DNA of 64,000 nucleotides from Dysidea avara (taxonomy: Eukaryota; Porifera; Demospongiae; Dictyoceratida; Dysideidae): NCBI RefSeq assembly GCF_963678975.1, contig NC_089275.1, positions 49,711,363-49,775,362 of the forward strand, written 5' to 3'. The first letter of the stretch is position 1. Each line of letters starts with the position of its first letter. The translations under genes and the position numbers were made by a program. The notes below the pieces were generated by a model that saw only the letters and a program-made list of their open reading frames with translations, was not told the origin of the DNA and ran no database searches. Below, in pieces: positions 25,002 through 35,800 of the stretch.

Positions 25002-27233
25002 TCAGATTGCCCTTTCATGAAAGTTCTTGATCAGGAGATCAACAAAACGATGCTTGGCTGGCAACAATATTGGATTCTTCTGAGTGAATGCAATATTAGC
25101 GTTGTTGATTCTTCCTCGGCATCTTATAAGGTGGCTATCATCCAGGTAGGTTCCAAACTGTTTCACATACGCTGGAGCAGCTTGACCACCTCTCTTCTCT
25201 AAATACTGCAGCTCCTTGGGAAACTTCTGTGACTGAATATGACTCACCCAATATGTCTCAGCCTTACACAGCTCATCTGGACATAACTGAACAGTGGAAT
25301 GATGACTGGCACCTCTTTTCCTAAGGGAATTCACAAATCTATAAACATATGCTGTTACACGAATAAGACGATTAAAGTTACCAAATCGGTTACAATCTAT
25401 AACTTCCTCAAGTTGTGGAACTGCAGTGCTGGGGACAGCTAAAGCATGTGTTGGTTGTGGTGGGTTCTTTGCCAGTTCCTTACATACAATATCATCTTCT
25501 GCAGTGTTCTCATCGGGCCAAGAATCTGCTGGTAGCTGGAGAAAAGTTGGTCCTTCCCACCATGAAGTGCTTTGCAAGAGCTTCTGTCCATTCAATCCCC
25601 GAGAGGGCATGTCAGCAGGGTTCAGAGGGCCAGGGCAATGTCTCCAATTTTGTTTGGATGTTAGATGACAAATTTCACTGACTCTGTGAGCAATATACTG
25701 CTTCCATGGTCTTTCATTTCTGATCCAGCAAAGAACAGGCATTGAATCTGACCAGTAAACTGCTTCAATATCTTTACCCAAAGATGTCAAAATAGTTTCA
25801 GTGAGCCTTGCCAGTATTAATGCTCCAAGTAATTCTAGTCGAGGAATAGACTGTCTTTTAACGGGAGCCACTCTTGTCTTGGAAGCAATCAATCTTGTTA
25901 TAACTCTACCATCAGAATACTTGGATCTTATATACACAACAGCAGCAAAGGCATGTTCAGAAGCATCACTGAAACCATGTACTTGAACATGAACAGGATC
26001 TGAACCATACAAAAAATAACATCTAGGTATTCTAACCTTATCAAGCATTGCAAACTCATTGGTAAATTGATTCCACTGGTCTAGGGCATTACCCTTCAAT
26101 GGCTCATCCCAATCTGACCCTTCAACACATAAAACTTGAAATAGAATCTTTAGCTTAATAACAAATGGACTCAGAAAGCCCAAGGGATCAAATATCTTGG
26201 CTGAAGTCTTCAGTAAGGAACGTTTCGTAGCTGGGAGCTGTTGTACGAAAGTGACTAATTCAGTGGAACAAAACACAAACACATCTTCTTCACTGTTCCA
26301 AGTAATTCCAAGCAACTTCGTCAGTCCAGATTCAATACAAGAATTATCGGATGTAGCGAAAACTTTAACACTAGACTCATCTACCTTGAGGTCAGTGGCT
26401 TTCTTGGGCACTATCTCGGGATGTTGTTCTGCCTTTCTTATTTGATCAACAAGCAGTGGAGAGTTTGAGTTCCACTTCCTCAAATTAAAGTTACCCTCTG
26501 CCATTATTGACTTGACCTTCACATAAAGGTTGTATGCATCTTGAGCATTAGCTGCACCGGCTATCAAATCATCAACATACAGTGAGCTCTCTATTGTGCC
26601 AACCACATCAGAGTATTGTTGACGATACTTGCTCAAATGGTGAGAGATCACAGAGCCCAAGATGGCTGGCGATGGACGTAATCCAAATACGAGTTGAGTA
26701 AATCTGAAATGAATCAGCTCACTGTTCAAGTTAGCAGGGTCGTCAAGCCATAAAAATCGTATTGTGTCTCGGTCACTAGGGTGAATGGAAATCATCAAGA
26801 AAGCCTTTTCGATGTCTACTGTGATTGCAATGGGATTCCAACGGAACTTGAGAAGAATATTGAACAGTTTAGGGATCAAATTTGGACCAGTCTGCAAGCA
26901 GTCATTCAAGGATAAGGGATCGTCAGTCGATTTTGCAGACCCATCATACACAATATGGACCTTGGTGGTCTCCTTGTCTTGGCGAATAACAGCATGATGT
27001 AGAAGATAATGAACTGGCGAATGGGTTTCACAATTTCTCTCACCACTAGTAGGGTTTGGAATTGCTTCAATAATTCCTCGGTCCTGTTGTTCCTTGATGA
27101 TCTTACTGTACTCCTTCAAGATACTGGGCCTTTTCAGTAGCTTCTGCTGCAGATACTTCAAACGGTTAAAACATAGGTTAAAATGGGTCGGAACATTATC
27201 ATCTGAACACTCTTCCTTCCAGGGTAGCTTCAC
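25002..27233 (-). pseudogene. BEL/Pao pol: RT, RNase H, partial integrase
   Basis: This 743-codon frame opens inside pol and not at a true start. The reverse-transcriptase palm shows VDIEKAF (about residue 139) and the catalytic YVDD box (219-222). A Pao-family connection region follows (KIFDPLGFLSP), then RNase H blocks (HGFSDASEHAF, VYWSDS). The last part is the His/Cys start of integrase, with LLIKNFHER, after which homology ends in unrelated DNA. The catalytic integrase core is missing. The reading frame itself is intact across 2.2 kb, so the truncation and upstream insertion are probably not ancient. Confidence 0.9.
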
Positions 27234-27260
27234 TTCATACCTGGCTCCATCAAAATTAAT

Positions 27261-27701
27261 GTCTGGAATAGAGTTGTACCGATAATCGGATCGGTAATCG
27301 GTAGAACCCGATAATTAGCTGTTTTTACCATAATCGGAAATCGGTTGTAATGGGCTGTGGCCAGCAGATTATTAGTCTATTCAGCTTCAGCAGCTGCAGT
27401 ACCACTGGAGGGCTAGTGTCAAAGGCTCTGGTATGTACTTGGGTAATTTGTTTATGTTTTGTGGTAACCACAAAGATAAACAGTGATGGTTCAGGCCCTA
27501 GCCCACTTGTCTGACTAGCAACTTTGAGTGTATAATTTCACAGAATTAGCTTTATTAGCTCTACTTTTAATGGAATGAGCACAAGTATAATTGTAGAGAC
27601 CTACAATCGGGTATCGGTTAACTATCGGTAAAACAGGGTAAAAATATATCGGATATCGGTTTTCCCTAAAAAGTGGGAATCGGTACAACTCTAGTCTGGA
27701 A
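27261..27701. mobile_element. hAT-type MITE inserted in BEL/Pao pol
   Basis: The inverted ends are TAGAGTTGTACCGAT and ATCGGTACAACTCTA, directly flanked by the 8-bp duplication GTCTGGAA (27261-27268 and 27694-27701). Both features are diagnostic for the hAT superfamily. The 425-bp interior is rich in cgat/atcgg words and has no ORF. Insert plus one target copy is 433 bp; leaving these out puts the two pol frames in register, so it landed in an open frame. A similar end occurs near 23709. Confidence 0.9.
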
Positions 27702-29256
27702 TGAAGGTAGTAGATTCCTCCCCCTCAGGTACATCTCTAATTCCAATGGTTTCAGTATCCCAGAACTGCCTCAGCATTCCTGTAAGCTGGTCATTGTGCA
27801 TATTCACTGTGTGTTGATCTCGAATAATAGCTAAATTTGAGGAATATTTTGAACTGGAGTCATTGATAGGTCCTGACACGAGCCAACCGAAGATACTATT
27901 CATGGCAACGGGTCCAGATTTGCCACTGACAACATCACCAATTACAATCTGCCAGTAATAGTCTGATCCAATTAACACGTCAATGCCACCTTGGTGGTTG
28001 CTACTACTATCAGCTAAATCAAGTCCCTGCAGATGGATATACTTACTGGCATTAACCAGCACAGGCAAGTTTGAGCAAATAACAGGTGAAGTACGTGCAG
28101 TTATTTCTAACCTCTCACTGTGTCCAGGTTTCTGCAAGGCCAGTCTGACTACATCGCAGCCTCTTGTAGTAAAGGAATTACTTCCAAAGGTATTCAGGGA
28201 CAGTCTTTCTTGTCGAATGGGTTTAAGGTTTAGTCTGGTCTTTACCGAAGTGGTGATATAGGACAGTTGACTTCCATTGTCTAGTAATACTCTAACTGGT
28301 ACAGCAGCTTGATCTCCAATGGCTTCAACGTGTGCAGTTTGCAACAGTACAATTCGTTTCCCATCAACCTGGCTAGCAAAGTTGCTAACAGAAACCTGCT
28401 GATCAGCATTCTGTTGAGAAGGAATCCCTCTGTCTGATGTCACAGGTTCACGTTTGATTGTAGGACACTGTTCGCAAATTGACTGATGGTGTCGACGATG
28501 ACAATATCTACAGTTTTTGGAGCTGTCACAGTCCTTAGACTTATGGTTGCTGTGCAAGCAGTTAAAGCAGCGCCCACTTCTCTTCAAGATATCTCTTCTC
28601 TCATTCAGCTCAACAACTTTAGTACAAGAAGCCGAAAAATGATTATGATGGCAGTAAACACAGCTGACATTGCTCCCATTTATCACTAATGAGCTTCCAG
28701 TGGAGTTATGGCTACTTGGTGGACGACCGGACTGATTGGTAGACTTGGGAGGATTGACATGTGTGCTCTCACTTGCTTCTCTAGCTTCTACTTCTTGTTT
28801 GATTATCTTTAGCACATTAACAATATTCCACACCTTCCCTTCACTTTCTCGTGCTATTCTGAGGCGAACATCAGGTGGAAATTTTGACATGATGACTGGA
28901 GTGAGTATACTTCCATCTTGGTCAGATGTTACCTCAAGAGTCTCCAGACCACGTACATGAACAATGATCTTGTCATAAACTGAACGAAGTGCAGAGGGAC
29001 GATCCACAGTACAGCCTGGTATCTTGAGTAATTCATTCATATGGGCAGCAATGATTTCCTTAGATCTTCCAAAACGTTCTTCCAACAGTGTTATGGCTGC
29101 ATCATAGTTTGCATCTGATAGTGTAAGCCCCTGGATAGTTCTTGCAGCAGCCCCTTCCAACAATGACTTCAAGTAGCTGAACTTGTCAATCTTGGACATC
29201 CCTGCATTGCTGTGTACAGTGGATTGGAAAAGGTCCCAGAATGTGGTCCATGACAT
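27691..29256 (-). pseudogene. BEL/Pao gag-protease region
   Basis: The N-terminal part (MSWTTFWDLFQS onward) is the retroelement Gag domain common to BEL/Pao. Around residues 200-265 are Cys/His clusters, including the CCHC knuckle CFNCLHSNHKSKDC and CRYCHRRHHQSIC. Near residue 330 is the aspartic-protease site LLDNGSQ, with DNG in place of the commoner DTG/DSG. The frame stops because the 27269-27693 MITE begins there. The true start lies further upstream in the frameshifted piece at 29675. Confidence 0.88.
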
Positions 29257-29282
29257 CAGATCGCCTCGAAATCTAGGTAATG

Positions 29283-29675
29283 TTAATTTAGGAAGCTTTG
29301 GTTTATTAAGGACTGGAGGAGAGCTGACAGACAGACTGGCAGATGGTGGATGAATTTCATTAGGTCGTTTAATGGCTTCCGAAATGTGCTGTTTACACGC
29401 AAGTATCTTAGCAGAATCTTAGCAGAGACGACTTCAGCTTCAGTTATTTCCTGTTCGATCTGTGAAGTCTCACACTTGTCAAGAATCTGTTTGTCAATGT
29501 CGTCTAGCACTTTCAATTTTGAGTCTAGTTGCTGTTGTTTCACTTGCAGTAGTGTCCGTTGTTCTGCGGTAAACGTTTCTCCTGTAGCAAGCAGCTCATC
29601 AACTTCCTTTATTAGCTTGGTAACCACTCCATGATGGCCCCCTCTAATTGCACGTAATTGCTCATCGTCCGACAT
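29283..29675 (-). pseudogene. BEL/Pao gag N-terminus, frameshifted
   Basis: The likely element start codon is at 29675. The first about 100 residues are highly charged and coiled-coil-like (MSDDEQLRAIRGG, then many Glu, Lys and Gln). An imperfect tandem 11-bp copy (29404-29414 and 29415-29425, aatcttagcag) shifts the frame, and from there the proper gag frame continues in another phase into the frame that ends at 27691. Confidence 0.75.
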
Positions 29676-29918
29676 TCCAAATGGCGAGCTAGAACAAAAT
29701 AGACAAGAATCGACAGTATCGAAAACGGTTTACTTAACCTTCTGGGGTGCCTATTAACACCCGGCACCAAGGAATTAGCGTTTAGGGAGTCCTGGCACGG
29801 AGTCCTCGGGACGTGATCAACTGACTTCGATGAAGGATCGGTAGTTGCCCAGTCAATTGCGGTCGGTTGCTCGCTGCAGGAGAATCGGTAGCTTGTCGTC
29901 ACGGGGTGAGTTGCTCGA

Positions 29919-30116
29919 GCCCCACGTTGGGTGCCAGTTATTGCGGAGATACGGTCGAATTGACACGAGCGACAGAAACAAGCTGCTAACTTTAATACAA
30001 TTTCTACTAATCTCTAACAATCAAAAGAAAACTTACAACAATATTGCATCACGTGAATTGCATCATATCAAAATGGCCTAATAATACATTACATAATTCT
30101 AGTTCAAGTTCTAACA
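29919..30116 (-). repeat. 5' LTR and primer-binding site of the BEL/Pao element
   Basis: On the minus strand the LTR begins TGTTAGAACTTG (30116) and runs about 180 bp to about 29937. It is followed at once by TGGCACCCAACGTGGGGC (29936-29919), which has the TGG start of a tRNA-primed binding site. The exact 3' border of the LTR is uncertain because no second LTR is present to align. Confidence 0.6.
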
Positions 30117-30135
30117 GCCTCATCAAATATTAGAG

Positions 30136-30476
30136 AATTCCTTGCCAGTAGTAGGAGAAGAGTCAAGTCATGTAGAAGATAGTAATGATCAAGATGATGT
30201 TAATGGTGAACAGGACGATATACAGGAAGTAGATGAACAAGGGCTTCAGGATCAACAGGGAAAGTCAGAATTAAGTGATTTGGGTTTGGATAGTCTTTTT
30301 GATGAGTATTCTGGTGGTGTGAGCGGTGGACAAGAGTTGCAAGGACCCGGACTGGAACAACCTCCTACAATCTCTGCAGAAAAACATTATTCTCTCCGTG
30401 ATCGTTCTGGAGTACGACCCCCCAGGCGATTTGTACAGAAGTTTTGGGACGAATCTCAGTCCTGAGGGGGGAGTGA
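30136..30476 (+). pseudogene. Ty3/gypsy-like Pol C-terminal tail
   Basis: An open stretch of about 107 codons (30142-30465) is Asp/Glu/Gln-rich and ends in YSLRDRSGVRPPRRF, a pattern typical of the extreme C-terminus of gypsy-type integrase. The stop is followed by a purine-rich tract (tgaggggggagtga) and then an LTR start. Everything upstream is missing; BEL/Pao LTR sequence lies directly beside it. Confidence 0.6.
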
Positions 30477-30613
30477 TGTAACACTAGTAACTTAACTGTG
30501 TTATATAAACATTATGTAATACAATATCACGTGTGCCTGTACAAAGTAGTGTGTGCGTTAATAAGAGAGAACACGTTGTCACTAACTCTAGTACCGGGGT
30601 TAAACCAGTTACA
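30477..30613 (+). repeat. 3' LTR of the gypsy-like element
   Basis: The segment begins TGTAAC right after a polypurine tract and ends GTTACA (137 bp). It contains a TATATAAA-like box near 30500. The short inverted ends TGTAAC/GTTACA support the borders. No 5' LTR is present. Confidence 0.6.
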
Positions 30614-30915
30614 ATTATACTAGTTAGGATATGTGTACCTACTGATGTATAAACAATATACACAACTAGTAACACTACCACATGTTATATCACATGTGTA
30701 GGTATTGTTATACTAGTTGGGATATGTGTACCTACTACATGTATAAACAATATACACAACTAGTAACACTACCACATACTATATCACGTGTGTAGGTGTT
30801 GTTATACTAGTTAGGATATGTGCACCTACTACATGTATAAACAATATACACAACTAGTAACATTATGAGTAACACTACTAGTAACACAACTAGTAACACT
30901 ACCTGTTGTCATGTG
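30614..30915. repeat. tandem repeat of about 100 bp upstream of the NLR gene
   Basis: A unit containing ttatactagttgggatatgt, aacaatatacacaactagta and atcacgtgtgtaggt occurs about three times. A single, more diverged version stands at 43990-44120 in front of the second NLR copy. Some words (actagtaaca, atatcacgtgtg) are shared with the LTR at 30477-30613, so the array may have grown out of that LTR. Confidence 0.75.
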
Positions 30916-30922
30916 TATATAG

Positions 30923-30976
30923 GTGTTGTTACAAGGAGTGAAGTTATTAAGGATGACAACCGATCAGTCACCAGTG
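30923..30976 (+). CDS. 54-bp linker exon conserved in both NLR copies
   Basis: The exon is bounded by an acceptor (gtatatag) and a donor (ccagtg, then gtaagac). The same 54-bp block with the same borders is at 44122-44175. Read in phase 1 it gives RSEVIKDDNRSVTS-like sequence in both copies, with mostly conservative changes, and it can splice in phase to the Death-domain exon upstream and the NACHT exon downstream. Another reading in copy 1 has an ATG (30952), lost in copy 2. Confidence 0.45.
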
Positions 30977-31244
30977 GTAAGACATTATCACAAGATACAT
31001 ATAATTATTATACCAGAGCTTACAGAAGTTCAAGATAAAGTAGCTCAATTATGAGGTAACAGCGAAGCAATATATATTGGCTAGTGGTAAAAATGTGGTA
31101 TCAACAAATGTATATGATTATTTTAAAAGATGTTGATATCATTGCAGCCATTAATCACAACTCCTAAAAGCAGATCCCTTTCAAAGGCCATATCCTTTTT
31201 ACACTTTGGTTATTTTGGTTTACACACTGTGTTATATGATACCC

Positions 31245-31626
31245 ATACTACCAAGCATGGGGCAATTACATAAGGAATTAATCGATAGTGATTGCGATTA
31301 CTTTGCTTTCAATGATTACAATTATGATTACGATTACAGTATTTTTAAAATGTATTTAAATAAGTTCACATTCTTAAAATATATGTATTGTGTGTCTGTT
31401 CAAGTGTAAATAATAGTTACAGTTATGTATATCACCACACATTTGGTGGTACGACAAGTGATTGTATTAATTTGGTGTATTCATGGAAATAATCATGATT
31501 ATGATTACTTTAACAATATAATCACTTACAATTGCATCGACTTTAAAAACTATGATTATTTTTCACTTTAAAATCTGTAATTGATTGTAATCAATGACCC
31601 CGTGCATGTATGCCTGCGTATACTAC
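31245..31626. mobile_element. MITE insertion in the NLR intron
   Basis: Compared with copy 2 (47370-47395), copy 1 carries about 375 extra bases here. They are flanked by the direct repeat ATACTAC (31245-31251 and 31620-31626). Ends like gcatggggcaatta and tcattgaccccgtgc (inverted) are imperfect terminal repeats. The 7-8-bp duplication suggests hAT. The insert carries the first ATG (31594) of the long NLR frame. Confidence 0.7.
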
Positions 31627-31660
31627 TATGTTGCATTTAGTGATGTCTGTATGTGTGTAG

Positions 31661-33272
31661 GTCCTGTAGGAGGTGGTCAGTTACAACAAGTTACTGATAA
31701 TATCAAGGCAAGGTGCCGACGTAAAGGATTGGTGAAATCTTCAGCAGAACAAGACCCATGGCCTCCATTTTATGCTGGCTCATTCACTAACTTAGCCCTA
31801 GTACATCAGACAATTAAACATTTACAGACTAAAGAAGACACTACAATGGCAGCTAGCATACGCACTAAGGGAGACATACACAAAATACCTGAACTAACAT
31901 CATCAATTAAACTGGACAATATCCATCAAATATTCACTCCTATCACTTCGGATGATCAATGTCCCATTAGTATCCTAATAGAGGGTCACCCTGGAATTGG
32001 GAAGACAACACTGGCTAAGGAGATCTGTTTACAGTGGGCTAACAATAAACTGCTCGCATCAGATAAACTGCTACTATTACTGCTGTTAAGGGATCCTAAT
32101 GTACAGAAGATCACTAGCACAGAAGAGCTGATGAAACATACACTACCTGCAGATCAGGTACAACCTGTTTTGAGCTACTTACATGAAACTCATGGAGCTG
32201 GAGTGACCTTCATCGTTGATGGATTTGATGAACTCAGTAATTTACATCGCCTCACATCTTTCTTTAGGAAACTCATTGAAGGGGACACTCTACCTAATGC
32301 ACGAGTAGTGGTGACTTCAAGACCATCTGCTTCAGCGTGTCTACATCAACATGTCGACAGAAGAATAGAAGTACTTGGATTTGAGAAATCCAGCAAAGAG
32401 CAATATGCTAATGATGCTTTAAAAACTTCTCCATCTAAACTGCAAGCATTAAAGAGACATTTTCAACAATATCCCAACATTGATGCAATATGTTACATAC
32501 CATTAAACATGGCAATCATAGTATTCCTGTGTCTACTAGGATCCTTGCCACCAACTGCCACTAAAATGCTTTCAAGCTTCATCCTGCACACAGTCTGTCG
32601 TCATCTTAAGAGGGCAGGGAAGATCACTGAAGATAAACACATAAACAAAATGGAACACTTACCACAGCCAGTCCAACAAGTACTACAACAACTCCAGGAA
32701 GTTGCATTTGATGGTCTTGTAAAGGACAAAATAGTATTCACAATGGATGACTTACCTGACATGTGCAGGGATGATCCCACTTGTTATGGACTATTGCAAT
32801 CTGTTGAATGTTATTGTTCAGATGAAATTGGTACTCCAACCAAATCCTTCAACTTCCTACACTTGGGAATACAAGAATATTTTGCTGCCAAATATGTAGC
32901 CATCTCACCAGAAGGCAAGGTGTCCAAGCTTCTAAGGGAGTCATTTTTAGTTACCAATCATAACAGTAAGAGTGTCCGCCTCTCCAACATGTGGATCATG
33001 TATTGGGGCATAACCAGTGGACAATGTAACTCATTAATATGTTACTTGCACCATACTGCTGAAAATGACATGCCACCTTCACCTGATGATGATGATGACT
33101 CTGTTTCAACTGATGATGATGATGATGATGATGATGATGACGATGACGACGATGATGATGACGATGATGATAACCCTGTACTTGATGATGATGATGATGA
33201 CCCTATTTCACCTGATGATGATGATGACTATGTTTTACCTGATGATGATGATGATGATAACCCTGTTTCACC

Positions 33273-33311
<39 letters not shown>

Positions 33312-34983
33312 CTTTGTTTCAGCTGATGGTGATGACTCTGTTTCACCTGATGATGATGATGATGATGATGATCACCCTGCTTCACTTGATGAAGATGATG
33401 ACTCTGTTCTATCAGATCATCAAACCAACTCTTTTTATCATACACCACAAACCTCACCTGTGACGTCACACCCGTCTGATCCTCTACAACCATCATCCAT
33501 TAGTTCCCCTTCTCTGACTGCTCCAACCCAACCAGTCAGGTACCCACTAACACCATCAAGCGGTCAACACTTCTCACCTCACCCTGAACCATTAATGGAA
33601 CACCACATTGTGTATCATCCTTACCAACAACAACAACAACTGGGGTATCATCCTGAATCCAGTCATCATGATCCTAGCAACAGTGAACATGTTACTACTA
33701 ATATTAACATACAAGTGACCTCAGGAAAGATGACTGCTCCATCCCAACAAGGATCAATATCTGATCAGGAAATATCTAATACTCTAACTATCTCACAAGA
33801 TATCTTGAAGGACCCAGTGAAGGTTCTCTACTTGTTCCAGTGTTTCCAAGAGGCTCAGGACGACAAGCTATGTGACATCTTGTCCAAATCATTTGACAGT
33901 GGTGAGATTGACCTCTATGACCACAGACTCCTCCCACACCAGGTGGTGTCCCTGGGATTCTTTCTATCAAGATCACACAGGAACTGGAAGGAACTAGACC
34001 TGTACCAATGTTACATTGAAGATCATAGCATAAACCTGTTACACCGGTACATTTGTGGAGATGAACTAAACATAGCTACAATTGATCTTAGTGTCAATGA
34101 TCTCACTGTAGCATCTCTCATTGGTGACATCATCACTCACCTTCAGCCACATACCCTGAAGTTAGATGATAACAATATTACTAGTGTAAGGGACATCTCC
34201 ACTGCAGTAATAAACACTAACACAGTCGAAGTGTTACACATGGGGGGTAATGGCCTCACAGCACAAGAAGCATTAGCAATATCTGATATGATGACCTGTT
34301 TGGAGGTGTTGGACATCAGTCACAACGAACTTGGTAATGATGGAGCAGTTATAATATCAGAAGGAATAACAAAAACCAACACACTGAAAGTATTACACAT
34401 CAGTTACAATAACATCACAGCTCCAGGAGCTACAGTAATTGCAAACACTTTACTACACAACACCTCATTGGAGGTACTAAACATGAGTTACAATGATTTA
34501 AGTCAAGATGGAGCCATAGCAATTGCTCAACCTATTAGTAATAACAGGACACTGAAGAAATTGAATATTGGTAAAAATAACATCACAGCCACAGGAGCTA
34601 CATCCATTGTAAACAGTTTACTACACAACACTTCACTGGAGGAACTAGACATTGATGACAATCCTATAGGAGAAAATGGTGCTGGAGAATTTGCAAGTAT
34701 TGTAACTAAAAACAAGACACTTAAGAAGTTATCATTCTGTGGAATTACATTTAATGGTACAACATTATCTCTTGGTAGTACAGTATACAAAAAGCTACTT
34801 GTGGTCATAATGAACAGCTTATATAATAATAACAAAATAACTGAACTGCACCTTCCCAAAAGTATAAAGCATTATGATAAATTGATATTTGGAACTGATT
34901 ATATAAAGAGCGAGGTTGAACTCATCAATACCACAAGAAGAAAACATGATATTCAAGAATTAAACGTTTTCCCTGGCTACTGA
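31661..34983 (+). CDS. NACHT-LRR (NLR-like) receptor, main exon
   Basis: The frame is open from an acceptor at 31660 (gtgtgtag) to TGA at 34983; an ATG at 31594 lies in an intronic MITE and is probably not used. Residues here are counted from that ATG. A NACHT NTPase has Walker A GHPGIGKTT (131-139), Walker B FIVDGFDEL (about 206-214) and sensor VVVTSRPS (238-245). A helical segment with FLHLGIQEYFAAKY (about 422) follows. About 497-609 is almost only Asp with short SP/NPV spacers, coded by GAT repeats. From about 797 to 1055 are RI-type leucine-rich repeats of 28 residues (LEVLDISHNELG). NLRs are cytosolic sensors of microbes or damage that oligomerise through NACHT. No CARD or Death domain is in this exon; one may come from 17647-17991. 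Confidence 0.9.
33084..33420 (+). repeat. coding (GAT)n expansion, poly-Asp
   Basis: About 340 bp of GAT/GAC codons are interrupted by short phrases coding NPV, SP or SV. In the paralogue at 49066-49087 only a handful of GAT codons stand at this position. The other two frames give poly-Met and, on the other strand, poly-His, which are artefacts. Confidence 0.95.
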
Positions 34984-35224
34984 CCCTACTTTACCCATCA
35001 TGCTACTATACCATGTTATATATGTATGGTTTATAACTACTGCAGGTATTAATATCATCAGCAATTAACATGATTAGTGGTTATAATATTACCAGTAATT
35101 ACACACTTTTGCTAGAGGAACAACTAATGCATGCATATGGTGTTAATTAAGAATACGTTTTGCTTTTCTCATAATAGTACAGCAATACTCCATATTGGGG
35201 ATCATGAATAGTGGTTGGGGTTTT

Positions 35225-35335
35225 CTGGCCAAAAATATTTCCCACAAATGAGCTTTACAATAATACCTTCCTGGTGCCTTTGCAGTAATGGTTAGGTATA
35301 ACCAAGCCCAAAAGTGCCTTCAGTACCAACCTTAA
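35225..35335 (-). repeat. dispersed repeat, copy B
   Basis: The reverse complement matches 4508-4600 (shared cttggttatacctaacca plus flanks). Unclassified interspersed family. Confidence 0.55.
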
Positions 35336-35504
35336 ATGCTTCCAATAGATTGATATGAAAGTTTTTTTTTAATTATTTGAAGTTGATATTATTAATTTTG
35401 TCAGTCACTGGTCAAGTACATATTTATTTAATTTGTTAGTCATTTGCTGTATAAACACTAGGCCCTGTACAGTAGTGGGTAGAGGATTAGTAACAGTGTT
35501 CATA

Positions 35505-35800
35505 TATAGGATTAGGAAAAGCGCCCCTAAGATCAGGAAAAGTGTTCCTAGGATTAGGACAGTGCTCTTAGGAGTAGAAAGATGTGCAACTAGCTATAGG
35601 ATCAGGGCATGGTTTTTAGCCGTTAAGTTAGGGTATGGGTTAGACCGTATAGTATTTTATATTTGTAACATTTAAAATCAAGAGGAAGAACCAGCAAGCA
35701 TTGGTGGTATAGTGGTAGGGTATATAGTACTCTAAACTTGAGGTCTGGGTTCCAGTTGAGTCACTTCTTTTTTCCGTTTCTTATACCTTTTTGTGTCACA
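35505..35800 (+). mobile_element. tRNA-derived SINE with ggattagg leader, copy 1
   Basis: TGGTATAGTGG (35705-35715) fits a pol III A box and ggttccagttg (35748-35758) a decayed B box, followed by a T-rich run. Upstream is a leader of repeated ggattagg-a-agcgcc words. The same order, leader then tRNA-like head then T-run, is found at 41634-42310, so these form one family. Confidence 0.6.

Larger units (their letters stand above)
25002..30116 (-). mobile_element. BEL/Pao LTR retrotransposon, 3' truncated
   Basis: On the minus strand the order is 5' LTR (about 30116-29937), primer-binding site (29936-29919), Gag, zinc knuckles, aspartic protease, reverse transcriptase, RNase H and the start of integrase. 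It stops near 25017 in the zinc-binding part of integrase, and there is no 3' LTR. The frame is broken by an 11-bp duplication in gag and by a 425-bp MITE between protease and reverse transcriptase. Gag and Pol share one frame by design in BEL/Pao, which fits what remains. The element is non-autonomous now. Confidence 0.9.

Noticed and set aside
31594..31660. ATG at 31594 as the start of the NLR protein
   Set aside because: It lies in a MITE absent from the paralogue, and a consensus acceptor conserved in both copies sits at 31660.
33065..33496. ORFs rich in Met (plus) and His (minus) over the GAT tract
   Set aside because: They are other-frame readings of the poly-Asp repeat inside the NLR gene.
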